The translations under genes and the position numbers were made by a program. From NCBI RefSeq assembly GCF_000282315.2, contig NZ_AKJN02000006.1:496001-560000 (forward strand): a DNA stretch of 64,000 bases, read 5' to 3'. The DNA is from Pseudomonas sp. GM41(2012) (lineage in GTDB: Bacteria > Pseudomonadota > Gammaproteobacteria > Pseudomonadales > Pseudomonadaceae). Positions 27,089-34,852 of the stretch are shown here, piece by piece. How positions within the stretch are numbered: position 1 is the stretch's first letter; every line of letters starts with the position of its first letter. The notes under the pieces were generated by a model. That model ran no database searches. It saw only the letters and a list, made by a program, of their open reading frames with translations, and had not been told where the DNA came from.

Positions 27089-27790
27089 ATGCCCAACATC
27101 CTCCTGGTCGAAGACGACACCGCGCTCTCCGAACTGATTGCCAGCTACCTGGAACGCAACGGCTATAGCGTCAGCGTGATCAGCCGTGGTGACCATGTGC
27201 GCGAACGTGCGCGGGTCAATCCGCCGGATTTGGTGATCCTCGACCTGATGCTGCCGGGGCTCGACGGCCTGCAAGTCTGCCGCTTGCTGCGCGCCGATTC
27301 GGCCACGTTGCCGATCCTGATGCTGACCGCCCGCGACGACAGTCACGATCAGGTGCTTGGCCTGGAAATGGGCGCCGACGACTACGTCACCAAACCCTGC
27401 GAACCGCGCGTGTTGCTGGCCCGGGTGCGGACTTTGTTGCGGCGCAGCAGCCTCACCGAACCGCAGACGGCCAACGACCGTATTCTGATGGGCAATCTGT
27501 GCATCGACCTGTCCGAGCGCACCGTGACCTGGCGCGAGCAATTGGTCGAACTGTCCAGCGGTGAATACAACCTGCTGGTGGTACTCGCTCGGCATGCCGG
27601 CGAAGTGCTCAGTCGCGACCAGATTCTGCAACGCCTGCGCGGCATCGAGTTCAACGGCACGGACCGCTCGGTGGACGTGGCGATTTCCAAGCTGCGGCGC
27701 AAGTTCGACGACCACGCCGGCGAAGCGCGCAAGATCAAGACCGTGTGGGGCAAGGGTTACCTGTTCAGCCGTTCCGAGTGGGAATGCTGA
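27089..27790 (+). CDS. OmpR/PhoB-family response regulator (RstA-like)
   Basis: A 233-residue two-component regulator. The receiver domain (1-120) shows the acidic pair Glu8/Asp9/Asp10, phospho-acceptor Asp52 in VILDLMLPGLDG and Lys102 in DDYVTKP. The C-terminal winged helix (RLRGIEFNGTDRSVDVAISK, ending IKTVWGKGYLF) is of the OmpR type, and the RGIEFNGTDRS stretch is characteristic of RstA. The sensor kinase starts 4 bases downstream. Being divergent from the RND genes, it probably controls them. Confidence 0.92.
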   Translation: MPNILLVEDDTALSELIASYLERNGYSVSVISRGDHVRERARVNPPDLVILDLMLPGLDGLQVCRLLRADSATLPILMLTARDDSHDQVLGLEMGADDYVTKPCEPRVLLARVRTLLRRSSLTEPQTANDRILMGNLCIDLSERTVTWREQLVELSSGEYNLLVVLARHAGEVLSRDQILQRLRGIEFNGTDRSVDVAISKLRRKFDDHAGEARKIKTVWGKGYLFSRSEWEC

Positions 27791-27794
27791 GTCG

Positions 27795-29096
27795 ATGTTC
27801 AGGATCCTGTTTCGTCTGTATCTGGTGACCATCGTTTCGTACAGCGCGGCGATCTATCTGGTGCCTGACGTGGTGATCAAGGTTTTCCAGGAACGCTTTG
27901 TCACCTACAACCTCGATTATTCGCGCGGGCTGCAAACCCTCATCGTCAAACAGTTTCACGCCGTGCCCCCGGAACAGTGGCCGGCCTTGGCCGCGGAGAT
28001 GGACAAGGAATTCCAGCCGCTGGACATCGTCCTGACCGGTAACGACGATGCCGATTTCACCCCTGATGAGCGCAAGCGTTTGCAGCGTGGCGAGAATGTC
28101 GTCCGCATTGGCGACTGGGGCTGGCGCACCCTGGCGGTGGCGCCGCTGAACGAGCGGACGGTGGTGGAGATGGTCGTGCCGCCGGACCCGATGGACGTCA
28201 GCCTGTTGTACTGGAGCATCAACGTGCTGATCGGCGCAACGATGCTCGCCTGTCTGTTGCTGTGGTTGCGCCCGCACTGGCGCGACCTGGAGCGCCTCAA
28301 AGGTACGGCTGAACGTTTCGGCAAGGGCCACTTGAGCGAGCGCACACAGATTTCCAAAAGCTCCAATATCGGTAGCCTGGCCAACGTCTTTGACACCATG
28401 GCTGGCGATATCGAGAACCTGCTCAACCAGCAGCGGGACCTGCTCAATGCCGTCTCTCACGAATTGCGCACGCCCCTGACACGACTGGATTTCGGCCTGG
28501 CGCTGGCTCTGTCCGACGATTTGCCTGCCGCCAGCCGCGAGCGTCTGCAAGGTCTGGTCGCGCACATTCGCGAACTCGATGAGCTGGTGCTGGAACTGTT
28601 GTCCTACAGCCGCCTGCAAAACCCGGCGCGGCTGCCGGAGCGGGTCGAGGTGTCGCTGGATGAGTTTATCGACAGCATCCTTGGCAGCGTTGACGAAGAA
28701 CTGGAATCCCCGGACATCGTTATCGATGTGCTCCTGCACGGACAACTCGAACGCTTCGCCCTCGACCCAAGGCTGACTGCCCGCGCCATTCAGAACCTGC
28801 TACGCAATGCGATGCGCTACTGCGAAAAACGCATTCAGATTGGTGTGCGGGTGTGTGCCAAGGGGGCTGAAATCTGGGTGGACGACGACGGGATCGGTAT
28901 TCCGGATGACGAGCGTGAGCGGATATTTGAACCGTTCTATCGGCTGGATCGCAGTCGGGATCGGGCCACGGGCGGGTTTGGTCTAGGGTTGGCAATCAGT
29001 CGGCGAGCGTTGGAAGCTCAGGGCGGCACGCTCACCGTTGAAGCATCGCCGCTGGGAGGCGCACGATTTCGTTTGTGGTTGCCCACCTCAGCCTGA
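27795..29096 (+). CDS. Sensor histidine kinase (RstB-like)
   Basis: A 433-residue membrane kinase. TM1 is at about 5-23 and TM2 at about 139-158, enclosing a periplasmic sensor of about 115 residues; a HAMP segment follows. The phospho-acceptor is His222 in NAVSHELRTPLTRL. The ATP-binding half has the N box NLLRNAMRYC, G1 VDDDGIGIPDDE, F box FEPFYRLDRSR and G2 GGFGLGLAIS. All motifs are intact. The true start is the ATG at 27795, just after the regulator stop. Signal unknown. Confidence 0.92.
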   Translation: MFRILFRLYLVTIVSYSAAIYLVPDVVIKVFQERFVTYNLDYSRGLQTLIVKQFHAVPPEQWPALAAEMDKEFQPLDIVLTGNDDADFTPDERKRLQRGENVVRIGDWGWRTLAVAPLNERTVVEMVVPPDPMDVSLLYWSINVLIGATMLACLLLWLRPHWRDLERLKGTAERFGKGHLSERTQISKSSNIGSLANVFDTMAGDIENLLNQQRDLLNAVSHELRTPLTRLDFGLALALSDDLPAASRERLQGLVAHIRELDELVLELLSYSRLQNPARLPERVEVSLDEFIDSILGSVDEELESPDIVIDVLLHGQLERFALDPRLTARAIQNLLRNAMRYCEKRIQIGVRVCAKGAEIWVDDDGIGIPDDERERIFEPFYRLDRSRDRATGGFGLGLAISRRALEAQGGTLTVEASPLGGARFRLWLPTSA

Positions 29097-29161
29097 CGCA
29101 TTCTGTGTAGCAGCTGCCGAGCCCCCTCGCCACAGGAGCTCGGTGTTAGTTGCAACGTTGT

Positions 29162-29938
29162 TCAGACGTTGAGACGTGAGCGCAACAATTTCGCCATGTC
29201 CTCCAGTTCCGCCACCGGGTTATGCCCGATCAACATCCAGGCATGTTGCATGTCAGCCCAATAGACAATGTTCATCCCGTACCGGCGCTCCTGGGCGAAA
29301 TGCCGGCTGCCGCTGTTGGAGCGGGTGACGCACAGCGCCATGGGGCCGTGCGCCGGGTCCAGGTAGGTGATTTGGGCAATGGCGACGCCATCGTACTCGA
29401 GGATTTGCGCGCGCTTGAACTCGGAGCGTGGCAGGGCCAGTTGTGCCGGCACAAGATTCAGGCCCAGACGCGCATCGATGGTCCGCAGTTGTGCTCGCTG
29501 AGCGGCTTCGTCAGTGGGCAAGTGGTCCAGGGTTTGCGGCACGTAGAGCGACATGTACTCGGCCACCAGTGCGCGCCAGTTGTTCTTTTGCTGGCTCAAC
29601 TGCCAACCGAGGAACAGCCGATCCGCCACCACGCCACTCACCACCAATCCGGCGGCCGCTGCGAGGAACCAGCGCCGATTCATGGCCGGGCGCTCAGGTG
29701 AAGGCAAGGTGTCGAGCATCGATTGCAGGCGGTCCATGGGCGCCTGTCGGCCCAACTCGTCGTAGGCCTCCTTGAACGGCAGGCTGCTGCGGGCCAGCCA
29801 TTGCAGGCGCAAGTTGAGCGTTGGGTCTTCAAGGATGGCTGCGTCGATGCGGGTGCGCTGTTCGCTGTCGAGCTGGTCGTCGAGGTAGGCCACCAGTTGC
29901 TCATCCGAGGGGAACGACGGGCGTGCGTGATCGTTCAT
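29162..29938 (-). CDS. Anti-sigma factor, single-pass membrane protein
   Basis: A 258-residue transmembrane protein. The N-terminal 85 residues form a cytoplasmic zinc-less anti-sigma-type domain (SDEQLVAYLDDQLDSEQRTR), followed by one membrane helix at about 90-108 (FLAAAAGLVVSGVVADRLFL) and a periplasmic domain. Its start overlaps the sigma factor stop by 4 bases (ATGA), the standard arrangement of a sigma/anti-sigma pair. It should hold the ECF sigma factor at the membrane until a signal arrives. The signal is not evident. Confidence 0.88.
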   Translation of the reverse strand: MNDHARPSFPSDEQLVAYLDDQLDSEQRTRIDAAILEDPTLNLRLQWLARSSLPFKEAYDELGRQAPMDRLQSMLDTLPSPERPAMNRRWFLAAAAGLVVSGVVADRLFLGWQLSQQKNNWRALVAEYMSLYVPQTLDHLPTDEAAQRAQLRTIDARLGLNLVPAQLALPRSEFKRAQILEYDGVAIAQITYLDPAHGPMALCVTRSNSGSRHFAQERRYGMNIVYWADMQHAWMLIGHNPVAELEDMAKLLRSRLNV

Positions 29939-30462
29939 CGACGTTCTCCAGTGTAAGGATTCGGCACGGTGTGCAATGGCGGGTATTCGGCCAGTTTCGC
30001 GCGTGCCGCAGCCAGGCGACTCATGACCGTGCCAATGGGCACGTCCAGCACGTCGGCCACTTCGCGGTAGGACAAACCTTCGACATAGGCGAGAAACACC
30101 GTTTCCCGCTGGGATTCGGGCAGGGCATCCACTCGCCTGATCACCTGAGCCGCGAGGACATGGGTTTGCGCTGCGTATTCACCGTCGAACGACAAGGCGT
30201 TGTCGGCATCCACCAGCCCCTGTCCATGACGCACTCTTCGGGAGCGAACTTCGTTGAGCCAGATCGAATGCAGAATACTCATCAACCAGCGGTCCATGCG
30301 GGTACCCGGGACAAACTGCCCGGCACGTTCAAGCGCCCGCACGCAGGTGGCCTGCACCAGGTCTTCGGCGACATGCCGTTGCCGGGACAGCAGCAGGCCG
30401 TAGCGCCATAAACGCGCCAGGTGCTGGCCCAGTTCTGCCCGTATTGCCTGATCGCTGGCGAT
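29935..30462 (-). CDS. ECF-type RNA polymerase sigma factor, probable ATC start codon
   Basis: A 175-residue sigma-70-like factor if initiated at the ATC codon 30462-30460. Region 2 spans RRYGLLLSRQ-type helix to VQATCVRALERAGQF and MDRWLMSILHSIWLNE; region 4 is ALPESQRETVFLAYVEGLSY and REVADVLDVPIGTVMSRLA. The frame is bounded upstream by the TGA of the neighbouring gene (30489-30487). Between that and the internal GTG at 30357 there is no ATG, GTG or TTG in frame. GTG 30357 would delete most of region 2.1. A strong GGAGGT lies 4 bases before the ATC. The start is inference; the sigma family is clear. It overlaps the anti-sigma gene. Confidence 0.8.
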   Translation of the reverse strand: MASDQAIRAELGQHLARLWRYGLLLSRQRHVAEDLVQATCVRALERAGQFVPGTRMDRWLMSILHSIWLNEVRSRRVRHGQGLVDADNALSFDGEYAAQTHVLAAQVIRRVDALPESQRETVFLAYVEGLSYREVADVLDVPIGTVMSRLAAARAKLAEYPPLHTVPNPYTGERR

Positions 30463-30486
30463 GGCGACCTCCGTCTGCTCGGTGTG

Positions 30487-31020
30487 TCAGGTTTTCGATG
30501 AATCGTTGATGGCTTCGGCCAGGTCCTGGTATTCCTCGCAGGTGGTGCTGCCGCAGATGGATTTGATCTGCTGCAACTGTTCCTGAGCGAGGTCCAGCCG
30601 ACCTTTGATCACATACGCTTCGCCGAGGTATTCGCGAACTTGCGCGTAGTGCGGGTCAAGTTTGACCGATTGCAGGTAATAGCTGATGCCTTCGTCGGTG
30701 CGCCCCAGTTTACGCGTGGCGTAGCCGCGATAGTTCAAAGCCTTGGCGGTGTTTGGCTGTTTGAGGGTGTCGAGCAGGGCCAGCGCTTCCTCATAGCGAC
30801 CGTCCTTGGCCAGGCGATAGGCGTAATCGGTGCGGTCGGCGTCCGGGACCAGGCTGCTGGTTTGCTTGAGGCATTTGTGCTGCTTGCTGTCCCAGACCTG
30901 GCCTTTGGGGCAGTTGGGTTTGGCCGGCTCTTCGTCGTCGCCATTGGCGAATGCAAGCGAGCTGGAAAACGCGACGGCGAGCAACAGCGGGGCGGTAAAA
31001 ACAGCAAAACGGATAGTCAT
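30487..31020 (-). CDS. Secreted tetratricopeptide-repeat protein
   Basis: A 177-residue exported protein. It has a Sec signal (APLLLAVAFSSSLAFA), then a short Cys pair motif CPKGQVWDSKQHKC, then two to three TPR units (YEEALALLDTL, NYRGYATRKLGRTDEGISYY, VREYLGEAYVIKGRLDLAQE). The TPRs suggest a periplasmic protein-protein interaction role. Its stop is 24 bases before the sigma factor start on the same strand, so it probably belongs to the same unit and may act in the signal pathway. Function unknown. Confidence 0.82.
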   Translation of the reverse strand: MTIRFAVFTAPLLLAVAFSSSLAFANGDDEEPAKPNCPKGQVWDSKQHKCLKQTSSLVPDADRTDYAYRLAKDGRYEEALALLDTLKQPNTAKALNYRGYATRKLGRTDEGISYYLQSVKLDPHYAQVREYLGEAYVIKGRLDLAQEQLQQIKSICGSTTCEEYQDLAEAINDSSKT

Positions 31021-31197
31021 GGGCGATGCTCCACAGGTTAATTCGCTTCAGTTCGTACCACGCCCTGGCTTCAGGTTTGGGTTGTTCATGGGCAATTCTC
31101 AGGGGCGATGAAAGGTGAACACCGCAGGGTGAACAATTATTCATTTCTTTCTGGTGGTCTGTGTTGCGGTGAAGGGCAGTTAAATCGGTGGTGAGGC

Positions 31198-31285
31198 CAT
31201 TCGCGAGCAGGCTCGCTCCCACATTGATTTTGTGAACGACACAGATCAAATGTGGGAGCGAGCCTGCTCCGGGCGGCGTTCCGAC
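31198..31285. repeat. REP-type palindrome pair with variant tail
   Basis: TTCGCGAGCAGGCTCGCTCC plus CAC faces GTGGGAGCGAGCCTGCTC, which continues CCGGGCGGCGTTCCGACGA, the same variant tail as at 1.2 kb. The rest of the 31021-31304 gap holds the promoter side of the TPR gene and no further gene. Confidence 0.8.
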
Positions 31286-31304
31286 GAAGAACGATGACTC
31301 GGTA

Positions 31305-32258
31305 TCAGCTCAGTACGCGGATCGGCTCTCCCGCAGACCAGGCTTGAATGTCCTCAATCATCTGTGAAAAGAACTGGTGATAGTTCTGCTGGCTGACATA
31401 CCCGACGTGGGGCGTGGCCAGCACAGTCTCCAGGGTTCTGAACGGATGATTAGGCGGCAAGGGTTCCTGCTCGAAGACATCCAGCGCAGCGCCTGCCAGT
31501 CGCCGTTTCTGCAACGCCTTGATCAACGCAGCCTCATCGACAATCGGACCACGGGCCGTGTTGACCAGCAGCGCCGTGGGTTTCATCCAGTCCAGCGCCT
31601 GGGCGTCCACCAAGCCACGGCTACGCTCGCTGAGCACCAGATGGACTGACAGCACATCGGCCTGTTCGAACAGTTCCTGTTTACTGACGTAGGTCACGCC
31701 GACTTCGGCTGCGCGTTCGGCGGTCAGGTTCTCGCTCCAGGCAATCACCCGCATGCCGAACACCTGACCGAACTGGGCAACGCGAGTGCCGATGCTGCCC
31801 AGACCCAGGATCGCCAGGGTCTTGCCGTGCAGGTCGCCACCCAGGCTTTGCTGCCATAAACCTGCGCGCAGGGCGTTGGCTTCGACCACCAGGTTGCGGG
31901 TCGCCGCCATGATCAGCGCCCAGGTCAGTTCCGGCGCGGCGTGCTTGTAGCTGTCAGTGCCACAAACCTGGATGCCCAGCGCGGCGGCGGCTTTCAGGTC
32001 CAGGGCGGCGTTGCGCATGCTGCCGGTGACCAGCAGTTTGAGTTTCGGTAAGCACCGCAGCAGGTCCTCATCGAACCGGGTGCGTTCGCGCATCACGCAG
32101 ATCACCTCGAACTCGCCCAGCCGTGCCGCCAGGGTTTCGTTGTCGGCAGGGTAGTCATGGATGAAGCTCACTTCACCGATGTCGTCCAGCACCGACCAGT
32201 CCACCACGTCACGGGCCACGTCCTGCCAGTCATCAATCACCGCAATCTGCACTGCCAT
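31305..32258 (-). CDS. D-2-hydroxyacid dehydrogenase family protein
   Basis: A 317-residue NAD(P)-dependent dehydrogenase. The Rossmann motif LGLGSIGTRVAQ begins at residue 151. Catalytic residues are at Arg236 (NTARGPIVDE), Glu265 (EQEPL) and His284 (TPHVGYVS). It is paralogous to KguD but distant from it. The final His context (HVGYVSQQNY) fits the phosphoglycerate-dehydrogenase-like branch often annotated without a known substrate. It lies 13 bases downstream of the secreted hydrolase gene on the same strand. Confidence 0.88.
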   Translation of the reverse strand: MAVQIAVIDDWQDVARDVVDWSVLDDIGEVSFIHDYPADNETLAARLGEFEVICVMRERTRFDEDLLRCLPKLKLLVTGSMRNAALDLKAAAALGIQVCGTDSYKHAAPELTWALIMAATRNLVVEANALRAGLWQQSLGGDLHGKTLAILGLGSIGTRVAQFGQVFGMRVIAWSENLTAERAAEVGVTYVSKQELFEQADVLSVHLVLSERSRGLVDAQALDWMKPTALLVNTARGPIVDEAALIKALQKRRLAGAALDVFEQEPLPPNHPFRTLETVLATPHVGYVSQQNYHQFFSQMIEDIQAWSAGEPIRVLS

Positions 32259-32271
32259 CAGCCTTACCTCA

Positions 32272-33297
32272 TCAATGAACGGGGTTGGTTTTGTTCAGCC
32301 AGGCGAGCAGGGCCTGGTGAAATTGCGCCGGTTCTTCCATTTGCGGCGCGTGGCCCATGTCGGGGAATTCGACCAGCGTCGACCGGGGAATCAGTTTCGC
32401 TACCTGCTTGCCGAGGACGTCGTAGTGACCGAGTTTCGCCTTGACCTCGGGCGGTGCGATGTCGCTGCCGATGGCCGTGGTGTCGGATGTACCGATCAGC
32501 AGCAGGGTCGGCATCTTCAGGTCCTTGAACTCGTAGTACACCGGTTGGGTGAAGATCATGTCGTAGATCAGCGCCGAATTCCACGCCACCTGCGTATGCC
32601 CCGGTCCTTTGTTCAGCCCGGCGAGCATGTCTACCCAGCGATCGAATTCAGGCTTCCAGCGGCCGCCGTAATAGGTGTTGCGTTCATAGGTGCGGATGCC
32701 ATCGGCGGTGAGTTTCAGCTCGCGCTCATACCATTGATCAACCGTGCGATAGGGCACGCCGAGGGCTTTCCAGTCTTCCAGGCCGATGGGGTTGACCAGT
32801 GCCAGTTGTTCGACTTGATCGGGGTATTGCAGCGCATAGCGAGTGGCGAGCATGCCGCCGGTGGAGTGCCCGAGAACACTGGCCTTTTGAATGCCGAGGG
32901 CCTTGAGCAATTGCTGGGTGTTGGTCGCCAGTTGCTGGAAGCTGTACTGATAATGGTCGGGTTTGCTGGAGGTGCAGAAACCGATCTGGTCCGGGGCAAT
33001 GACCCGGTAACCGGCCTCACTCAGGGCCTTGATCGAACTGTCCCAGGTGGCACCGCAGAAATTCTTGCCGTGCATCAGCACCACGCTGCGTCCATTGGCC
33101 TTGCCGTGGGCGGCGACATCCATGTAGCCCATTTGCAGGGATTTGCCCTGGGACTCAAAGGCGAAATGCTTGACCGTGTAGGGGTACTCGAACCCTTGCA
33201 GCTGCGGGCCATATTCCGGGCCTTCGGCGTGGGCGATGACAGGCAATGCAGCGGTCAGCAGCAGGCCGGGCAGCCAGCGGGAGCGGGTGAGGGACAT
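32272..33297 (-). CDS. Exported alpha/beta hydrolase
   Basis: A 341-residue hydrolase with a Sec signal (PGLLLTAALPVIAHA). The alpha/beta-fold catalytic elements are the oxyanion HGKNF region, nucleophile Ser145 in GHSTGG and His316 in DMGHAPQ. It resembles periplasmic esterase/epoxide-hydrolase-like proteins; the reaction is not known. The ATG at 33297 begins the signal peptide. It is followed by the hydroxyacid dehydrogenase gene, which may share its transcript. Confidence 0.88.
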   Translation of the reverse strand: MSLTRSRWLPGLLLTAALPVIAHAEGPEYGPQLQGFEYPYTVKHFAFESQGKSLQMGYMDVAAHGKANGRSVVLMHGKNFCGATWDSSIKALSEAGYRVIAPDQIGFCTSSKPDHYQYSFQQLATNTQQLLKALGIQKASVLGHSTGGMLATRYALQYPDQVEQLALVNPIGLEDWKALGVPYRTVDQWYERELKLTADGIRTYERNTYYGGRWKPEFDRWVDMLAGLNKGPGHTQVAWNSALIYDMIFTQPVYYEFKDLKMPTLLLIGTSDTTAIGSDIAPPEVKAKLGHYDVLGKQVAKLIPRSTLVEFPDMGHAPQMEEPAQFHQALLAWLNKTNPVH

Positions 33298-33382
33298 GGG
33301 CGGACTCCATTGGAAATCGGCCGATGCTGGATCGGCATGATTAGGGCGACATTAAACACAGGCAATCGCCGTGGATGATCGT

Positions 33383-33817
33383 TCAACCCATCCAGCCCAC
33401 TGTGGCCATGGCCAACACACCATAACGGGCGCCTTTGGCAAGGGTCACGATCAGCAGGAATCTCCCCAGCGGCTCGCGCATCACGCCGGCCACCAGGGTC
33501 AGCGGATCACCGATCACAGGTACCCAGCTCAGCAGCAACGACCAATGACCGTAACGCTGATAATGGACTCGGGCTTTTTCCAGATGGCGCGGGCTGACCG
33601 GAAACCAGCGCCGGTCACGAAACCGCTCGATACAGCGCCCCAGCCACCAGTTCAGCAGTGATCCCAGAACATTGCCCAGTGTCGCCACGGCGAGCAGCGA
33701 CCAGAGCCAATACTTGCCGCTGAGCAACAGCCCCACCAACACCGCTTCGGACTGCAAGGGCAGCAGGGTGGCTGCGCCGAATGCAGCGAAGAACAGCCCG
33801 ATGTACGCACCGAACAT
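33383..33817 (-). CDS. YqaA-family (SNARE-associated/DedA-related) membrane protein
   Basis: A 144-residue membrane protein with about four hydrophobic segments, including AYIGLFFAAFGAATLLPLQS, WLWSLLAVATLGNVLGSLLN and the conserved SWVPVIGDPLTLVAGVMR. These match YqaA, a small relative of DedA. The ATG at 33817 shares one base with the stop of the preceding DUF411 gene (TGATG), so translation is coupled; an in-frame TTG one codon earlier is less likely. Function of the family is unproven. Confidence 0.88.
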   Translation of the reverse strand: MFGAYIGLFFAAFGAATLLPLQSEAVLVGLLLSGKYWLWSLLAVATLGNVLGSLLNWWLGRCIERFRDRRWFPVSPRHLEKARVHYQRYGHWSLLLSWVPVIGDPLTLVAGVMREPLGRFLLIVTLAKGARYGVLAMATVGWMG

Positions 33818-34263
33818 CAATGGGCGGGGTAGTCCGCCACCACCACGTCAGTGCCGTCTTTTTTCAGGCCGATCACTTGATACGCATCGCTCATGCCGTC
33901 CATTTCCATGCCGGGTGAACCCATGGGCATGCCGGGGGCGGCAACGCCCAACAGATCGTCGCGCTTGCTCAAGGCCAGCACCTGATCGGCGGGGACATGA
34001 CCTTCAACGAATTTGCCGTTGATCAAGCCGGTATGGCACGACGCCAGGCGCGGAGGCACGCCGTGCTGTTGCTTGAATTCGCTCATATTGGCTTCGACGT
34101 GATCGTCGACTTTGAAGCCGTTGGCTTCCAGATGACTGATCCATTTTTTGCAGCAACCGCAATTGGCATCGCGGTGAACCTCGATCGGAATCAGGTCGGC
34201 GGCCTGGGCCAGGGAGGAGATGAACAGGGCGCTCAGGGCGACCAGACGCAGGTGGGTTCGCAT
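33817..34263 (-). CDS. DUF411 periplasmic metal-binding protein
   Basis: A 148-residue exported protein: Sec signal to Ala22, then the DUF411 core with HRDANCGCCKKW (Cys35, Cys37, Cys38) and ASCHTG (Cys76, His77), candidate copper ligands. The C-terminus is rich in Met (APGMPMGSPGMEMDGM), another copper-friendly pattern. DUF411 proteins are often found with copper-resistance genes; here the only partner is the coupled YqaA gene. A copper-handling role is an inference from the ligands. Confidence 0.88.
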   Translation of the reverse strand: MRTHLRLVALSALFISSLAQAADLIPIEVHRDANCGCCKKWISHLEANGFKVDDHVEANMSEFKQQHGVPPRLASCHTGLINGKFVEGHVPADQVLALSKRDDLLGVAAPGMPMGSPGMEMDGMSDAYQVIGLKKDGTDVVVADYPAH

Positions 34264-34369
34264 GGGGAATCTCGTCTCGAATTGCGGCCAAAAAAATGCA
34301 TTTTGACCATTTTAGCCAGCATCGAGGCAGGAGATTGTTTCGAAGTAATACGGTCGACGCAAAATCATT

Positions 34370-34479
34370 TGTGGCGAGGGGGTTTATCGGAACGCCGCAT
34401 CGCCCCGTTCGGCTGCGCAGCAGTCGTAGATTTTATGGGGCCGCTTCGCAGCCCAACGGGGGTAAACCCCCTCGCCACA
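34370..34479. repeat. Cruciform repeat of the TGTGGCGAGGGGG family
   Basis: Outer arms of 17 bp are perfect (TGTGGCGAGGGGGTTTA and its complement, 34463-34479). Inner arms at 34403-34417 and 34447-34461 (CCCCGTTCGGCTGCG) pair with one mismatch. This family is different from the other REPs here. Confidence 0.85.
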
Positions 34480-34795
34480 GGGATTGTATGTAACTCAACA
34501 GCGGTTAACGAACCTTGAACCGCCCCATCAGCACGGACAAGAACGCCGCGAGGTACGGACGGTGCGCAGTGAGAGATGTCGTAATTTATACAAACTAACT
34601 AACCAACAGGTTAATAGTACATATTTAGTGTCTGTACCACTTTCTAAATTAATCTATAGACCAATGAAACAGGGCACTTGCCCGGTTGTATCTTAAATGT
34701 ACGAGAATTGTAAAAAGTCGGAAATAATTGTTGGTGTGGCTAGTGGCCAGGCTGATACTCGCCCGCTCTAAACCAGACTAAACAAGGAACTTTCT
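34480..34795. other. AT-rich gene-free stretch
   Basis: From about 34575 to 34740 the sequence becomes clearly AT-rich (for example TAATTTATACAAACTAACTA and TAAATTAATCTATAG). I see no convincing coding region. A small GGGC-ACTT-GCCC hairpin is at about 34673. It may carry the promoter of the short ORF and gene that follow. The composition suggests acquired DNA. Confidence 0.5.
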
Positions 34796-34852
34796 ATGGT
34801 CGCCTCACACGGACGTCTGCATCAGGTAACGCAGTCGGGAGTTCGGTCATGA
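34796..34852 (+). CDS. 18-residue upstream ORF, possible leader peptide
   Basis: ATG GTC GCC TCA ... TCA TGA encodes MVASHGRLHQVTQSGVRS. AAGGAA lies 6 bases before the ATG. The stop overlaps the next start codon (ATGA, 34849-34852). The arrangement suggests that ribosomes ending here restart on the next gene. No attenuator hairpin or codon run is evident, so the role is a guess. Confidence 0.5.
   Translation: MVASHGRLHQVTQSGVRS

Noticed and set aside
34484..34696. Short open frame of about 70 codons in the AT-rich gap
   Set aside because: It starts inside the end of a repeat, has no ribosome site and no recognisable pattern.
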